DNA of 64,000 nt from Macrophomina tecta (Eukaryota > Ascomycota > Dothideomycetes > Botryosphaeriales > Botryosphaeriaceae): positions 806,001 through 870,000 of the forward strand of contig JAKSGN010000038.1 in assembly GCA_024180945.1 (NCBI GenBank), in the 5' to 3' direction. Shown here in pieces: positions 46,836-58,340 of this stretch. The notes beneath the pieces were generated by a model, which was given only the letters and a program-made list of their open reading frames with translations, was not told the DNA's origin and ran no database searches. The translations under genes were made by a program, and so were the position numbers. How positions within the stretch are numbered: the first letter of the stretch is position 1; every line of letters starts with the position of its first letter.

Positions 46836-48350
46836 ATGCTGCGCCAAAAGATCTCTGTGTTGGAGGAGAAGCGTGCACACTCCCAACCTCTCCCATCAGG
46901 GTGCGCCCCATACACATCCTCAAGCTTCTTCAAAAGCCAATCACCCAATTCGAAGCCATCGGCCAAGCGGTGGGACCACCGATTCAGCCTCGACACCCAG
47001 CAGCTCAATGCCTCTGTCCTGAAAGCCGCCGCCAGAACAGAGAATCCCTCAAAAATCATCACACTGGCGACTGGCCGACCCGCGGCCGAGTTCTACCCGT
47101 GGGCATCCATGACCTTGACAGGGAAAGAGAGTAGCTGCGGGAAAGGTGAGAAGATGGCGGACATGTCGTGCTCGGCCGGAGAGAGCGCGTACGACCTCTC
47201 GGTCGCTCTGAACTACGGCTATGCGGCTGGCTCTCCTCAGGCCCTCCGTTTCGTTACGGAGCATGCCGAGCTCATTCATGAGCCCCCATACCACGATTGG
47301 GAGTGCAGCTTAACATGCGGGACAAGCTCTGCCATTGAGATTGCATTGCGGATGTTTTGTAACAGAAGTGATTGGGTGCTCGTGGAAGAGTTCACCTATT
47401 CAGGCACCATCGATGCCATCAAGGCTCAAGGGCTGAACATCCTCGGGGTGAAGATGGATGAGTGTGGCCTCTCGCCAGAGGATCTAGACCTGAAGCTGAG
47501 CACATGGAATACTTCGACGGGGAAAAGACCATTCGTTCTATACACCATCCCGTCCGGCCAGAACCCGACTGGCACAACACAGGATACTGAACGAAAAAAG
47601 GCCATATACGAAGTTGCGGAGAAGCATGACTTGTACATAATCGAGGACGACCCGTACTATTTCTTGCAGCTGGGAGATAGTTCACTCCAGGATGGTTTCT
47701 CTAGCACCTCCATCGACGAGTACTTCAGGGACCTTCCGGCCTCCTACCTATCCCTGGATGTGTCCGGGCGAGTCATGCGCTTGGATACGACTTCGAAAAT
47801 CTTGGCCCCCGGACTCCGCTGCGGATGGATGACGGCGAGCTCACAGGTTGTCGACAAGTTCCTGGCGCACACGGAGACCAGCACCGTATCTGCAAGCGGT
47901 CCTTCGCAAGTGATGCTATACAAGCTGCTAGATGAGACTTGGGGGCATCGAGGTTTCCTGGAGTGGTTGCTCCACCTATCGCATCAATACCGTCATCGGC
48001 TGAATCTTTTACTCGATGCTTGCCAGCGCTACCTCCCACCAGAGGTATGCAGCTGGACCATCCCGACGCAAGGCATGTTCCTTTGGATAGCCCTGAGCTT
48101 GGAAAAGCACCCAGAGGCCCGAGGGGGCTGTCTGATCCAATGTAGTGGACTTGATGTCGAAGACAGGATATTCGCCCAGTCCAAACGCAAGGGGGTTTTG
48201 GTGAGTAAAGGTAGCTGGTTTGGAGCTAATCGACCTCGGGGGCGGCATGTTTCCTTTCGAATGACGTTCGCAGCCGCTCCGCAGCATGCTTTGGACGAGG
48301 CGGTCAGAAAATTTGGCGAGGCTGTGCGTGAAGAGTTCAGGGTTTGCTGA
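46836..48350 (+). CDS. Class-I PLP aminotransferase, aromatic (Aro8-like)
   Basis: Transfers the amino group of an aromatic amino acid to a 2-oxoacid. Single exon, 504 aa. Seen: IITLATGRPAAEFYPW near the N-terminus, ALNYGYAAGSPQ, the cofactor-binding TCGTSSAIEIALRMF, YTIPSGQNPTGTTQ (NPTG), YIIEDDPYYFLQL with the Asp-Asp-Pro-Tyr motif, TTSKILAPGLRCGWM with the Schiff-base Lys321, and the C-terminal Arg in GRHVSFRMTF. These are the fold-type-I landmarks in the order of yeast Aro8 and fungal kynurenine/aromatic aminotransferases. The divergent decarboxylase would use the 2-oxoacid it makes. The stop codon is 23 bp from that of the regulator gene, which is convergent. Exact substrate (Phe, Tyr, Trp) cannot be read from sequence. 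Confidence 0.93.
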   Translation: MLRQKISVLEEKRAHSQPLPSGCAPYTSSSFFKSQSPNSKPSAKRWDHRFSLDTQQLNASVLKAAARTENPSKIITLATGRPAAEFYPWASMTLTGKESSCGKGEKMADMSCSAGESAYDLSVALNYGYAAGSPQALRFVTEHAELIHEPPYHDWECSLTCGTSSAIEIALRMFCNRSDWVLVEEFTYSGTIDAIKAQGLNILGVKMDECGLSPEDLDLKLSTWNTSTGKRPFVLYTIPSGQNPTGTTQDTERKKAIYEVAEKHDLYIIEDDPYYFLQLGDSSLQDGFSSTSIDEYFRDLPASYLSLDVSGRVMRLDTTSKILAPGLRCGWMTASSQVVDKFLAHTETSTVSASGPSQVMLYKLLDETWGHRGFLEWLLHLSHQYRHRLNLLLDACQRYLPPEVCSWTIPTQGMFLWIALSLEKHPEARGGCLIQCSGLDVEDRIFAQSKRKGVLVSKGSWFGANRPRGRHVSFRMTFAAAPQHALDEAVRKFGEAVREEFRVC

Positions 48351-48373
48351 GTGGCTTTGGGCTTGTAGGTTGG

Positions 48374-50534
48374 CTACGGGAAACTCGATTCTCCGGAATC
48401 TGGTCTTAGCAAGGATGGATGCTCGGCAAGATTGAGCCAGAAATCCACTTCAAAATCCTGCAGGTTGTGACTCTCCCATAAGCTCCAGTCGTCATTACCA
48501 TTAACGGTCGGCGAGAGTGAAAGCGGGTCAGGCGGTGCTGGGGCTGCCGGATGTCTTGTGAGATCGTCAGACATAATGCGGTCAAGAAGGCTTTTTATGG
48601 TTTGCGTAGCTCCAGCCAGCAACGCGTAGTTTGGGTCTTCAACGTGAACGAGGGCCCCCGCCTCTACCTCCGCAACAAGAACGCTTAAATCCTGAATAAC
48701 CCTGGAAACAGAAAACTCCCCGTCATTGGCCGTAAAGGACCTATTCAGGAGAGCGAGACAGACAACGCCAGCAGCTGCTAGTCCGAAATAAGCTACCTGG
48801 ATCAGTTTAGCGAGGTTCACATGCTTCGGACGTCGAACTTGCCTTCCACACCAAGGATGTTCCGGAGTTCGCCAGGCGATCTTGCAGAACTACAGCTTCC
48901 ATTACCAAGTTCAACATGTTGGCTGAGATGACCAAGAGGCGGGCGTCTGGCTCCGAAGTCCGATGGACAAGGGCGAGGCGCAAGAGAAATAGCACATGTA
49001 AGTGATTCAGACGCGTGCTCACGAGGAAGTCCCGTTCTACAGGGCGGCGATCGCAGGTCTTCAAGGACCCTTCCAACCGGAAATGCTGAGGAAGTGCAGC
49101 CCATTGCACTTCTGCGTCAGCTTGTATCTCACTTGGCTAATCAGCAAACCTGCCCACGCTGAAGAGTAGCATCACATACCGAGCTTTGCGTATTCTCTCG
49201 TCGTAGTTTTCTTCCCGAGAAAGGTCCAGTATATCTTCCTTCAGAACCGCACAGAGGGATGACCACCGAGTGTCAGCCATAAGACTGTATGACTCTTCGG
49301 GGTCCCACGAGACGTGGCGTGGCAAGACGCGGCTGTATTTCCGTAGAATCCGAGGCGGACGACCGAGAAAAAGCGCAACATTCTTGTCCGCAGAGTAAGC
49401 GCGTGCAAAGGCAGCCTGCCGTAGGTCTTGGAGGAATCGTGGGGCAGGTGTCTTGTTGTCGAGCTGTTCGTGATAGCCGAGGGCGAACAATGAGCTCGTC
49501 ACATCTCCAAGCTTCCGCCATGACTGATAGCCTGTAAAATCAGCATATTTGGCAGTAAAGAGACTTTCTCACTCACTCTGGTCGCCGTGTATAAAAGAAT
49601 GGAGAATGAAGTTCTCGTACTGCAGGAAAAGCTGCAGGTCGTTCAAGCAATCAAGAGACAGAGCTATGTCCAGACACACGTCCGAATAGTATGTTGCTAA
49701 TTCCTGGAAGCTGCGACGCTGGGACTGGGAAGAATAGAGCGGCTCAAAGACTACCAAGTCTATGGTAGCCCGGGAGACGGCGGTGAAAAAGAGCCCAAGA
49801 GTCTCCCACCGCATGTTATCGCCACAAAATTTGGCGTAGAAGTCCTCTACAGCGGCAGAAGCATCTACGGCCAGCGGACTTAGCGAACTTCTGAAGAGGG
49901 TCCTTGACAGATCCATGCAGTTTTGGGAACCGTCGGCAAACTTCTCGGTCAAGTGCTGGGTGGTCTCCGCGCACCGTCCTGTGAAGGATTCTGCCAAAGC
50001 TAGATTGACGCCCTTTTCAATCCATGCGTGCAGAAGCGGAATCCATGAGTGGACCTTGGAGGAGCAAACGAAGTGTTTGATCAGTTCAGCACCGTGGGAA
50101 ATGGCTCCATCATTCACCAAGCTTTCCGGAGATCTCTCGGGCCGGTCGGGAACTGAGGCAGCATCCATTCGATCAAGGTGCGCGGGCGACAAGTGTTTGA
50201 AGAAGGCCGTGTGACTAGAGGACCCAAGGTACCCTGGGTTGGGATAATGGCTGGACTTGGTAAGGAATCCCGCCAGCGACGGCTCTCTACCAGAGGGGCT
50301 GCTAAGGGTTACCATCAGCAACGTAGACGGCGCTCCGAATGTTGCCGCATACCTCGAAGATGCACACGGATCAGCGCTTCCTATTTGGATTTTCCGTTTT
50401 TCGAATGGTCTTGCACGGTACATGCAAGCGGTCTCCTTGTTCTGAGCCCGACATCGTGAGCACACCGGCCGTGCATGATCGCAGGCCAATTTCGAGAACC
50501 GGCATGGATCGCATGCTGGCAATTTTGGTGGCAT
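48374..50534 (-). CDS. Zn2Cys6 fungal-specific transcription factor
   Basis: DNA-binding regulator, 673 aa. Exons 50534-49577, 49531-49180, 49131-48843 and 48796-48374; introns of 45, 48 and 46 bp. The binuclear zinc cluster is at the N-terminus: Cys8, 11, 18, 25, 28 and 37 with spacing C-x2-C-x6-C-x6-C-x2-C-x8-C, followed by basic FEKRKIQ. The rest is the helical fungal middle homology region (YYSDVCLDIALSLDC, YQSWRKLGDVTSSLFALGYH, LFGRPPRI-type stretch FLGRPPRILRKYSRVLP, VAYFGLAAAGVVCLALLNR). The last intron starts with GC rather than GT; with it the reading VWK-VAYFGLA is restored. An in-frame ATG further upstream (50645) is possible. Neighbourhood suggests that it controls the aminotransferase and decarboxylase genes and perhaps binds the CCG repeats. 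Confidence 0.9.
48797..48842 (-). other. GC-AG intron in the Zn2Cys6 gene
   Basis: 46-bp intron with donor GCAAGT and acceptor ATCCAG, branch-like GCTAAAC. Its removal is phase 0 and joins two family-typical sequences; every GT alternative nearby breaks the frame. Confidence 0.75.
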
Positions 50535-51016
50535 AGCCCACGCGACTGAGTTGAGATGGTGTGTTTGCGCTTCCAGAGCGATATTGTGGAGGTCGAGATG
50601 CAAGGGCCAGTAGCGGGCGGTGGGTCGCTTAGTCATCAGCTCCAATGACGGTATCTAAGCTTATTCTTCGATAGTGTTGCCTCCACATCCCAACAATGCC
50701 AAGATCTCATGTCGGGCGTATTTACCAACACCAAACACTGCAAGAGCGGAGCAGAGGTCCGGCGGAGAAGCCCAGCGCCAGGAAATCATCATCGCTCTGC
50801 TATCCCCCAGAGTGACCCTCCCGACTCTCTTGAAACTTCATACGCCCTCTGCATTGACCACATGTCTTCATGAAAGAGCGCTGATTATCATAGCCTTGGA
50901 CTGCCGGTTATCTTGGCTATGCCTACCTCGAACCGTGCTGGCGCAGAGCATCACTAGCCCTCTAAGCGTCGCGTATCTGACGCACTTGTAGCGCTGGCTG
51001 ATCTCTGCTGTGACCC
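50535..51016. other. Intergenic, promoter of the Zn2Cys6 gene
   Basis: 482 bp. No gene, repeat or RNA recognised. Confidence 0.45.
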
Positions 51017-51395
51017 CTAGGATCCTGCTTCTGCAAGAGGAGGGCCTGGACGAGCGTGGCCTTCAAGCCTTTCCACGCCGTTGACTGTAGGCACGAAATT
51101 ATCGTCGCTGATCAGCTGCTCGAGGTCTTTGGAGACTATCCGAGCCATCACCATGCGCAGCATCTGGTCATTGTCAGCCGTCTTCTCATAGGGGGTGCTG
51201 ACGATGCGGCTTAGGGCATCCTTTGTCGCCTTCCCGTGCTTTTGGTCGACCACTTCCTCAACCGCCTCAACCAAGTGCTTCCTGAGGCCGCCGATGCCGT
51301 GCTTATCAGCGGTGGAGTCGACATCAATATGGAACAGACCACGCTCAAGTATGTCTGAAACTCTGTGCTCTGCACACGTATGAATCTTTGCCTCG
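51017..51395 (-). pseudogene. C-terminal relic of a BTB-type protein
   Basis: An open minus-strand frame of about 125 codons reads HIDVDSTADKHGIGGLRKHL, then VDQKHGKATKDALSRIVSTP, NDQMLRMVMARIVSKDLEQL and ISDDNFVPTV. This follows the pattern of the helical region after the BTB fold in fungal BTB proteins: A.KY.I..L, VY..TP, D..LR and L....F. No BTB strands or start codon were found upstream (51395-51900), so it seems to be a truncated remnant, or the last exon of a gene I cannot assemble. Confidence 0.55.
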
Positions 51396-54068
51396 ATTTC
51401 GCTAAAGCATGGGGGGGCTGATACTCAGCACTGCCTAACGACAGATCTTAGCGTGCTATCTTGAGATCCTGTCCTGTAGCGAACATACCCGCTTCCGTAT
51501 TCCAGTGAAACCCTCTGAAATCAAAACACCCTCATACACCATCAGCCCTCCTTGAAAACAGCCAAGCAACGACAAGCCGCAACAAGCATTGTCTTAGCCA
51601 ACCCACCGATCCACACACCACACAAAAAGCGCGCCACCTCAGCAAAGATCCACCAGAGACAGAACGCAGTCTCAAACAAACATCCATCGCATCCCAGTCC
51701 CTCCCACGCCTGTCAATCAAAGCCACGCAGGAGTGAAACCTCGCTCCCCATCACCACGCCCAGCATGCGGAGCTTACCGGATTCCTTCTGCCAATCAATG
51801 TGAATACCTCACGAATGGCCCAGCTGAGAGAATCCCGCACGTCTGTACGCCGTCAACTGAGAGACAAAACCCATGGATGCTGCATTTGCGAATTCCTTCG
51901 CCTCTTCCCGAAAGCCACGCGTCTTCCGCCGAGAAAGAAAGAGAGAGAGAGAGAGAGAAGCTTGACCGCAAAGCTTGACCGGTCAGCCTGGTCTTGCTGG
52001 AGCCTGGCAGCTGCGGCACCTCACCCTGCGGGAGGCCTTGCAGACGCGACAATCCCAATTCTCCGAGTTCACGAAAAAACCCGGCGGAAGCTTATATATG
52101 TGCAACAGCGGGATCTATGCAGAGCGGGCTTGCGGAGTGGCCTCCAAACGCCATTCCCGCGTTGTTTTGACTACCGAGGGCCGAGAAGCATCCCCGGCCA
52201 GCGCCAGCCCATGCCGTGAGCGGTTATCTTGTGGTAGGACGACGGTGGGGATCATGGCGGGGTAGCAGAGCATGTGGACGGGAGGGGGAAAACAAAACCA
52301 AATGTGCCCTAGTAAGAGGATAATGAATACTTGCCCGTTCGTGGTTTGCTTGCATTTTCATACTTCCACGTATTACTTTTTTTTTTTTTTTTTTTCCTCC
52401 CATTTGCCCGGGGAGCAATGGCATCGCTCCACACCTCGGATCCCCTTTATTTCACAAGGTTGTCGCGGCCACATCGCGCATCACGAGGCGGCCATACAGA
52501 GATTTTTTTTTTCTCCCCAGACCTGGCCCTCGGCAAAGGAAAAGAGGACGGAGTGGTAAATTCACATGTGCTGGATTCTCGTTCCCGACTGACCACGCAG
52601 AGGTCGAAGTGGGTAAGCGATAGGGGTAACGATCGAAAGATGGAGATTGGCGAACGCGGGATGTCCTCGATAAAAAAAAAAGGGGGGCTCTCAAACGTGG
52701 AATGAGACCAGATTCATCCGTTCCACGTGGCATCGTTTATCCTCCGACTTCTCCCGTGCGGATCTTGCCAGAGCTTTTCTGCGTCGGCAACCGCGGCTCA
52801 GTCGCAAGCAGGAGACGCTAGTGTGGACGACAGCAAGCCCGCACTGGGGGAAAAAAAAAAGGTGGGGGAAAAAAATGTGATAGTGGTGAAGCTGTTGTAC
52901 TGGATCTCAAGTCTGATTCGCCTGTCAGAGCGCGCACTACGCATATTGTATAGGCGCGGCCCCCCGACCTCTTCCCCGAACGAGCAGCACCGCCATCAAG
53001 GCCGAAAAGTCCGAGGGAAACAAGAACAATAAGCGTAGAAAGGAAAAAAAAAAAGCTCTCGCCCGTTCTCCTCCCTCTCCTCGTACGAACAAGAAAAATG
53101 AGCAATTTCCGAACCTCGCCAGAGGATCCCGCTGAGAAGATGGTAACGAAGCCCTGCCGGCCTGAAGCGGGTCCAGCTCGAGCTGAAACCGGAGCTTAAG
53201 TCAGACGACCAGGAAGCCTGCTCCAGGCAACATCCAGAAGGCAGATGATCAGCGAAGGAAGGATTATGTCATCGAATAAATATGACGTGTTTTGTGTAAC
53301 GCTCTGGAGACGTCCAGCGTAGGCGATGATGTTTGCTTCACTGCTTTCGGTGGTGGAATGACGGCGTGGGTTGAAGAAAATGGGGGGTTTCAGATGCCCC
53401 GAAGGTTCTGTTTGGGACAAGCATAGTAGGACAGACTTCGCCGTCTAAGGGGTAGTGGGAGCTCTAATAGAAACAAAATTGCGATTAGTCGGATGGCATA
53501 CTCACATCCGAACGACTGCTTCATCTTCCCGCGCGAGCTGTCGAGACATGTGAAACAGGGCTACTGCTTTCTCCTAGCAATGGAGCTGTAGAGGATCAAC
53601 CGTTCATTCGTACGTAGGCCGTATCTGTATGTACGTTTTACAGAAGGGAGAAAAGACCGCGGCCGCGAAAATGGATGGTGCAGGGGATCGAGACAGCAAA
53701 CGGAAACGTACATGATCGACCTGGCCGTAATGCGTGCGAATGCTTGTGACTCGAATGGGCTGCAGGGATTCCATCTTCATTCATCTTTCCTCTACTCTGT
53801 TCTCCTCTTCAGCGGCATTGCGCGCAAACAACATCATCTCCTTCTTTGTACAACCCTTCTCCTGCCCTCTGTACAACATAAAGGCACCACAGCGTGACAA
53901 AAAACGAAAAATCCAAGAATGTATCGCTTCGCTCCGGAAATGCAGTGTATGATGAGTAAGAAGGAAAATGACGAAGCTCCAAGCAATACTTCTCCATTCT
54001 CCAACAACCAACATGGCAGCCGCTTCTGTGCGCACAGCTTCCAATAAAATAGTACAAACACTAGGGCA
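51396..54068. other. Intergenic region with (GA)9 and T19 tracts
   Basis: 2.7 kb between the BTB relic and the Hal-type kinase gene. It contains (GA)9 at 51941-51958, T19 at 52377-52395, and several shorter A- and T-runs between 52500 and 53060. No protein domain was recognised in either strand. The 3' UTR of the kinase gene is in the last few hundred bases. Confidence 0.45.
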
Positions 54069-56074
54069 TTATGACCACCCGTGGCCCATGTCAAACCGAT
54101 GCTGAAGAGCCTTAGGAATTTTACTCTCTTTAGGGGGAACATGGTTGTGTTTCTTCACCACGAGAGCCTGGCGGGCGGCCTTGCAGCCTTTCTTATTGCT
54201 TGCGTCGACTGACACATTCGTAGCGGGATCCTCATAGCTCTCTGGTGTGCAGCATTCGATCGCACGCATGGTTGGCGTCTCCAGGACCTCTCTCATGGTG
54301 ATGCGGCGTTCCGGGTAGGGATGAAGCATTTTAATCATCAGCTTCTTGATGCTGGGATTGTCAAGACCCTGGAATGCTGGCGAGGTCTTCGGAACGCCGT
54401 CTTTGTCGTCTGTAAGTTCACCGTCGGGGTGCCGTGAGAGCCAGTCTTCCCAGTTACGGAGGTAGGCAGCGTATTTGAAGTCGTTCTCCGGGTCGGCCAC
54501 CGCCCAAGGCGATTGGTTGGAGAGGTAGAAGAGAGCAATAGCGCAAGACCACACGTCAATGGCTCGAGGATCGTAAGGACCTGAAAATCTCCGTGGTTAG
54601 TCAAAAGGCTCATCCCCAATCGGAGAGTGCGAGGCTTACCTTTCTTCTGAATGACTTCCGGAGCCATGTATGGTCTACTGCCACAAATCCCCGGCTTGCA
54701 CAGCCGCACCTCGCCCATGTCAACTCCGCATTCGCCTGCAGCGGCGCGCATACCCGGATGCTCGCCGCTGAAAACTTCAGAGACGCCGAAGTCAGTGATC
54801 TTGAGGTGGCCTTCCGAGTCGAGGAGAAGGTTCTCCAACTTGATATCCCGGTGGGCGATACCGTGCTCATGCAAGTAGCACACTCCGCGGCAGAGTTGCT
54901 TGAAGAAACAGAGACGATCGGCGGGCTTGTAGTAGCCACCGAACTGGGGCGGCAGGAACATGCCCTTCTTGGCTAGGTCGTAAAGCTCTCCGTGGGTGCA
55001 AAACTCCATGACATGATTCCAGCGACCATGGTGGATGCAGAGGCGCACCGTCTCGACGATGTTGGGGTGGTGCAGGCTCTTTGCGATGCTGTACTCGGAC
55101 TTGATCTTCTTCACGTACTCCTCCTCAGATTCGTCCTTCTCCTTGGCTCGGAATTCCTTGACGGCGTAGATCTCATCGCCGGACCCTCCTTTCCGGCACA
55201 TCAGGCGCACCTCGGCGGTTGCGCCATCGCCGAGTTTGCGGCCTCTCCTGAAGGGGATTGCGCTGGTACTTTTGAACTCCCTGTCCAGCTCGCAGTAGTC
55301 GACGAAGAACTCGTCAGGCAGGCAGGTGCTCAGACGACGGGCCTTGAGACCGGTGCCCTCGACAGCTCTCCCGGCGGGCTGGGACATGGGTAGGGCGGTG
55401 TCGTGGTGACGAGAGAGGTTCTTCGGAACAGACTCGGTGCTAGCGGACCTCTGTTTGCGGCCGGGCCTGGAGGCCGGACCGAATCGGTCGGCCTTGGACA
55501 TGAACGGGCCAAAGGTGTTGGATTGCCTCGGCCGATCAAACCCGGCAGGCTGATTCTCTCTCTTTTGTTCCTCAAAGACGATTGTGGGCGAGCGAGACGA
55601 GGGGGGACTGTTCGATAGGGACGACTTAGGTGAGCTGCGGGCAGAGCGAGACCAGGAGCCAAGTCTAGTGCGGAGCGGTGGCGGTGGGCAGTCCTTTTCC
55701 CGATACGGCAGATTCATGTCAGGGAAGGAGGCACTGCCGACGGTGCTGTCGTCGTCGCTCTTCTTGGACTCGCCGCGCTTAATGGTCTTTTTCACGATGT
55801 TGCCGAGCTTCTTGAAGCCGCCGCGCTGGGCAGCGGCATCGCGAGTGACGGGAGGGTGAGTAGCAGTCAAGGTTGCGGCAGCCATGGGGGGCTTGGTGCT
55901 GCCAGGCTCGAGAGCGAAGGCGGACGGGTGAGTGTCGCTGTCGGGGGTGATTGGTTCGGCGTGCTCGCTCCCGCTCTCGTTGTTGCTTCCATCGTCGCCG
56001 GGGGGTGAGGGAGTGTTATAGGGCGGGTAGACAGCGGGCTGTGGGCGGGCGATGGTGTCGGCAGCGGTGGCCAT
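54069..56074 (-). CDS. Ser/Thr protein kinase, Hal4(Sat4)/Hal5-type
   Basis: Kinase of the fungal Npr1/Hal5 group, which in yeast stabilises the Trk potassium transporters and nutrient permeases at the plasma membrane. Exons 56074-54640 and 54580-54069 (59-bp intron), 648 aa. Residues 1-270 are Ser/Pro-rich and probably disordered, with a basic patch FKKLGNIVKKTIKRGESKK. The kinase domain follows: glycine loop GRKLGDGATAEVRL, Lys in YAVKEFRAKEK, HRDIKLENLLL, DFGVSEVF, YMAPEVI and, across the splice joint, GPYDPRAIDVWSCAIALFYL. Family-specific points are the Cys/Gly-rich activation segment (CGVDMGEVRLCKPGICGSRP) and WEDWLSRHPDGELTDDKDG. All catalytic residues are present. It is a single gene with no linked partner. 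Confidence 0.93.
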
Positions 56075-58309
56075 GGCCGGCGGGCTTGGGCGCTTGGCGG
56101 TTTAAGACAGACGCGGAGGGCGAATTGGCGTCGATGCACAAGCCCAGGGCTGGGTATGCAGAGCTAATGCTGAGGTGCTACGCGCGGTGCAGCGAGCTGG
56201 GGCGGTGGTAGAGAGGGACGAGGCGTGTGGAGCATGCGCCATGCGACGAAAGCAGTGAAGTGGGCGGTGCGGCAGGACAAAGTGGAACTCGGGCAGAGTT
56301 GCGCGGTGCTGGCGGCCGGAGAGGGCAGCCGGGGCTATGCGGCCTTTTGTTCTGGTGGCGGACCAGAGGCAGGCTGGGCAGAACTGGGCCGCCGGGGGGT
56401 GACGCCAGAGCAGCGTGGGATGCTTTGCTTAGTGTGCGCCGCGTGAGGGCGGGCGGACAGGCCTTCCCCAGAGATCGCCACGGCGGTGGGCCCCGTCCAG
56501 CGCTCGGATTGCCGAAGAGGACGGCAGCTGCTACGCTTACCCGCTGCCGTGGGATGAAGCACATTGTTGCCCCTGCACCGCCAGCCGCGCCCACGTCCGC
56601 GACCGCACCCCTCGCTGCCGGCACGCCAAAATACCGCACATCGCGGCGCACGCACCAGTAGCCCTGTCATGAGCGTCTGCCGCCCTCCGTCGACGAGACG
56701 GATAAGCGTCAAGTCCAGCCAGGCCCTGGATTAGGATCCCGTGCCGAATGACGCCCAGCGTGCCTCATCGCCCTCTCTTCTAGAAACACTCGCTCTTCTG
56801 CCGGCGAAGCAGCTGGATGGCGAGCGCATCCGCCATGCGAGACAAGCTCCGGCACTTCAGCGCAGAGACCGAAGACAGCCAGGGCGGCAGGAAAAGCAGG
56901 AAATGTGAGTGCGATCCCAGCGCCGTCTTGGCCCACTGCGTGGCTGTAAACCAAAGGCTTGTTCGCACCCGCCCTTGGCACCGTGGGGGGTCCGCGGTCG
57001 TTGAATCGCGAAGCTCTGCTCCAGGATTCCCCGCGCTGTACACTGTACCTCCTCCCATCGTCGTGCAATTCCATACACACTTCGCCCTCTCCGAAGCCGC
57101 CCTGGCGCTCCGCAAGCACCGCACGCCATTCCTCGCCGCTGCCAAGCCCGCGAAACATCAACGGCTACGCAGGTGGCCGAGCGCAACCATCAAACGGCAC
57201 CGTTACGCCCTCTCCCGGCGAGTGGACGCACCTGGGCCCCGTCCAAGAGGCCTCATCCCGGCCCGCCGCCTCGCCCCTTCTGCCCCCAAGCCTCGTATGG
57301 ACGCGCTTTGCAGCATCCTTGTGCCTCCCATCGCATTCGCCAATCCCGCCTGCCTTCCACAATCCTTCTGCTTCACAGTTCATGCAGGAATGCTTGGCAG
57401 AAGGCGCAACTTGCGTGAGAGGCTGCGCCGCCGCGCTCGCCACTATTTGCACATCATTTGTGCGCTCAGTCTCCCAGCTTTCGATATTGATATCAATATC
57501 GATCCATGCGCCGCGCTGATGCAGCTGAGGTCATTCGCACGCTGCCGAACCCGGACGGGCGAGGCAGGGGGCCAGCGCGTAGGACAAAGGACAAGCTCTG
57601 CTCATGCATGCAGCCTGCCACACGCATGTCGACTGTCGCATCGCCCTTCTCCCGACACACGACATCCCATTCCCCCCTCTCCCTCTCGCTCTCCACTCCC
57701 TTCTGCTGGTTGAGACGCCGCTGTCAGCCGTGCGGCTCAACGGTAAGCACCGACGCCGCCCATCTTGTTGCAGTCATCCTCCGCGCCCGGTTCTGTCGCC
57801 CACGCTCGTACGAGCTCCTGTCGTCTGGCCGGCTGCTGGCGTAAGCTGCACCCGCCAACGCAGAACCCTCTTTTCAACAGGAAAGATCCTACGAATGCGT
57901 CAGCTCGAGGTAGGTAACCCGAGCCTGCGCTACGTTTTGGATCCACGCATATTTGCCCTCTAGTCATTCCCGATGCAGCGCCTGCCTGTAAAACTTGGAC
58001 AAGATGGACGCCCCACGCTAATGTGAGTATCTACATTACACGCGCGTACACACACCTTTTGTTGAGAGTAAGCACGTCTATCGTGCACTGCACTGTAGAT
58101 CGGGGGCTGTTCCTTAATCGTCGCTCTATTTCGTACTACTTTCCAGCCAGCAAGCCCTGAGGAACACGCGCCCGCAAATGCCCGGCCCTTGCCTTCCGTC
58201 GTGTCGTGGGCCTCCCCATTCGTCCGCTACACTTCCACAGCGCTTTACCCGAGGTAGTTGTCCCCCGATGACGGCGACGGGCCGGGCCTGACATGGCCGT
58301 CTGCAGACA

Positions 58310-58340
<31 letters not shown>

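Noticed and set aside
56817..57713. 298-codon plus-strand frame in the region upstream of the Hal-type kinase
   Set aside because: Arg/Pro/Ala/His-rich with no domain, overlapped by similar open frames on both strands; looks like chance.
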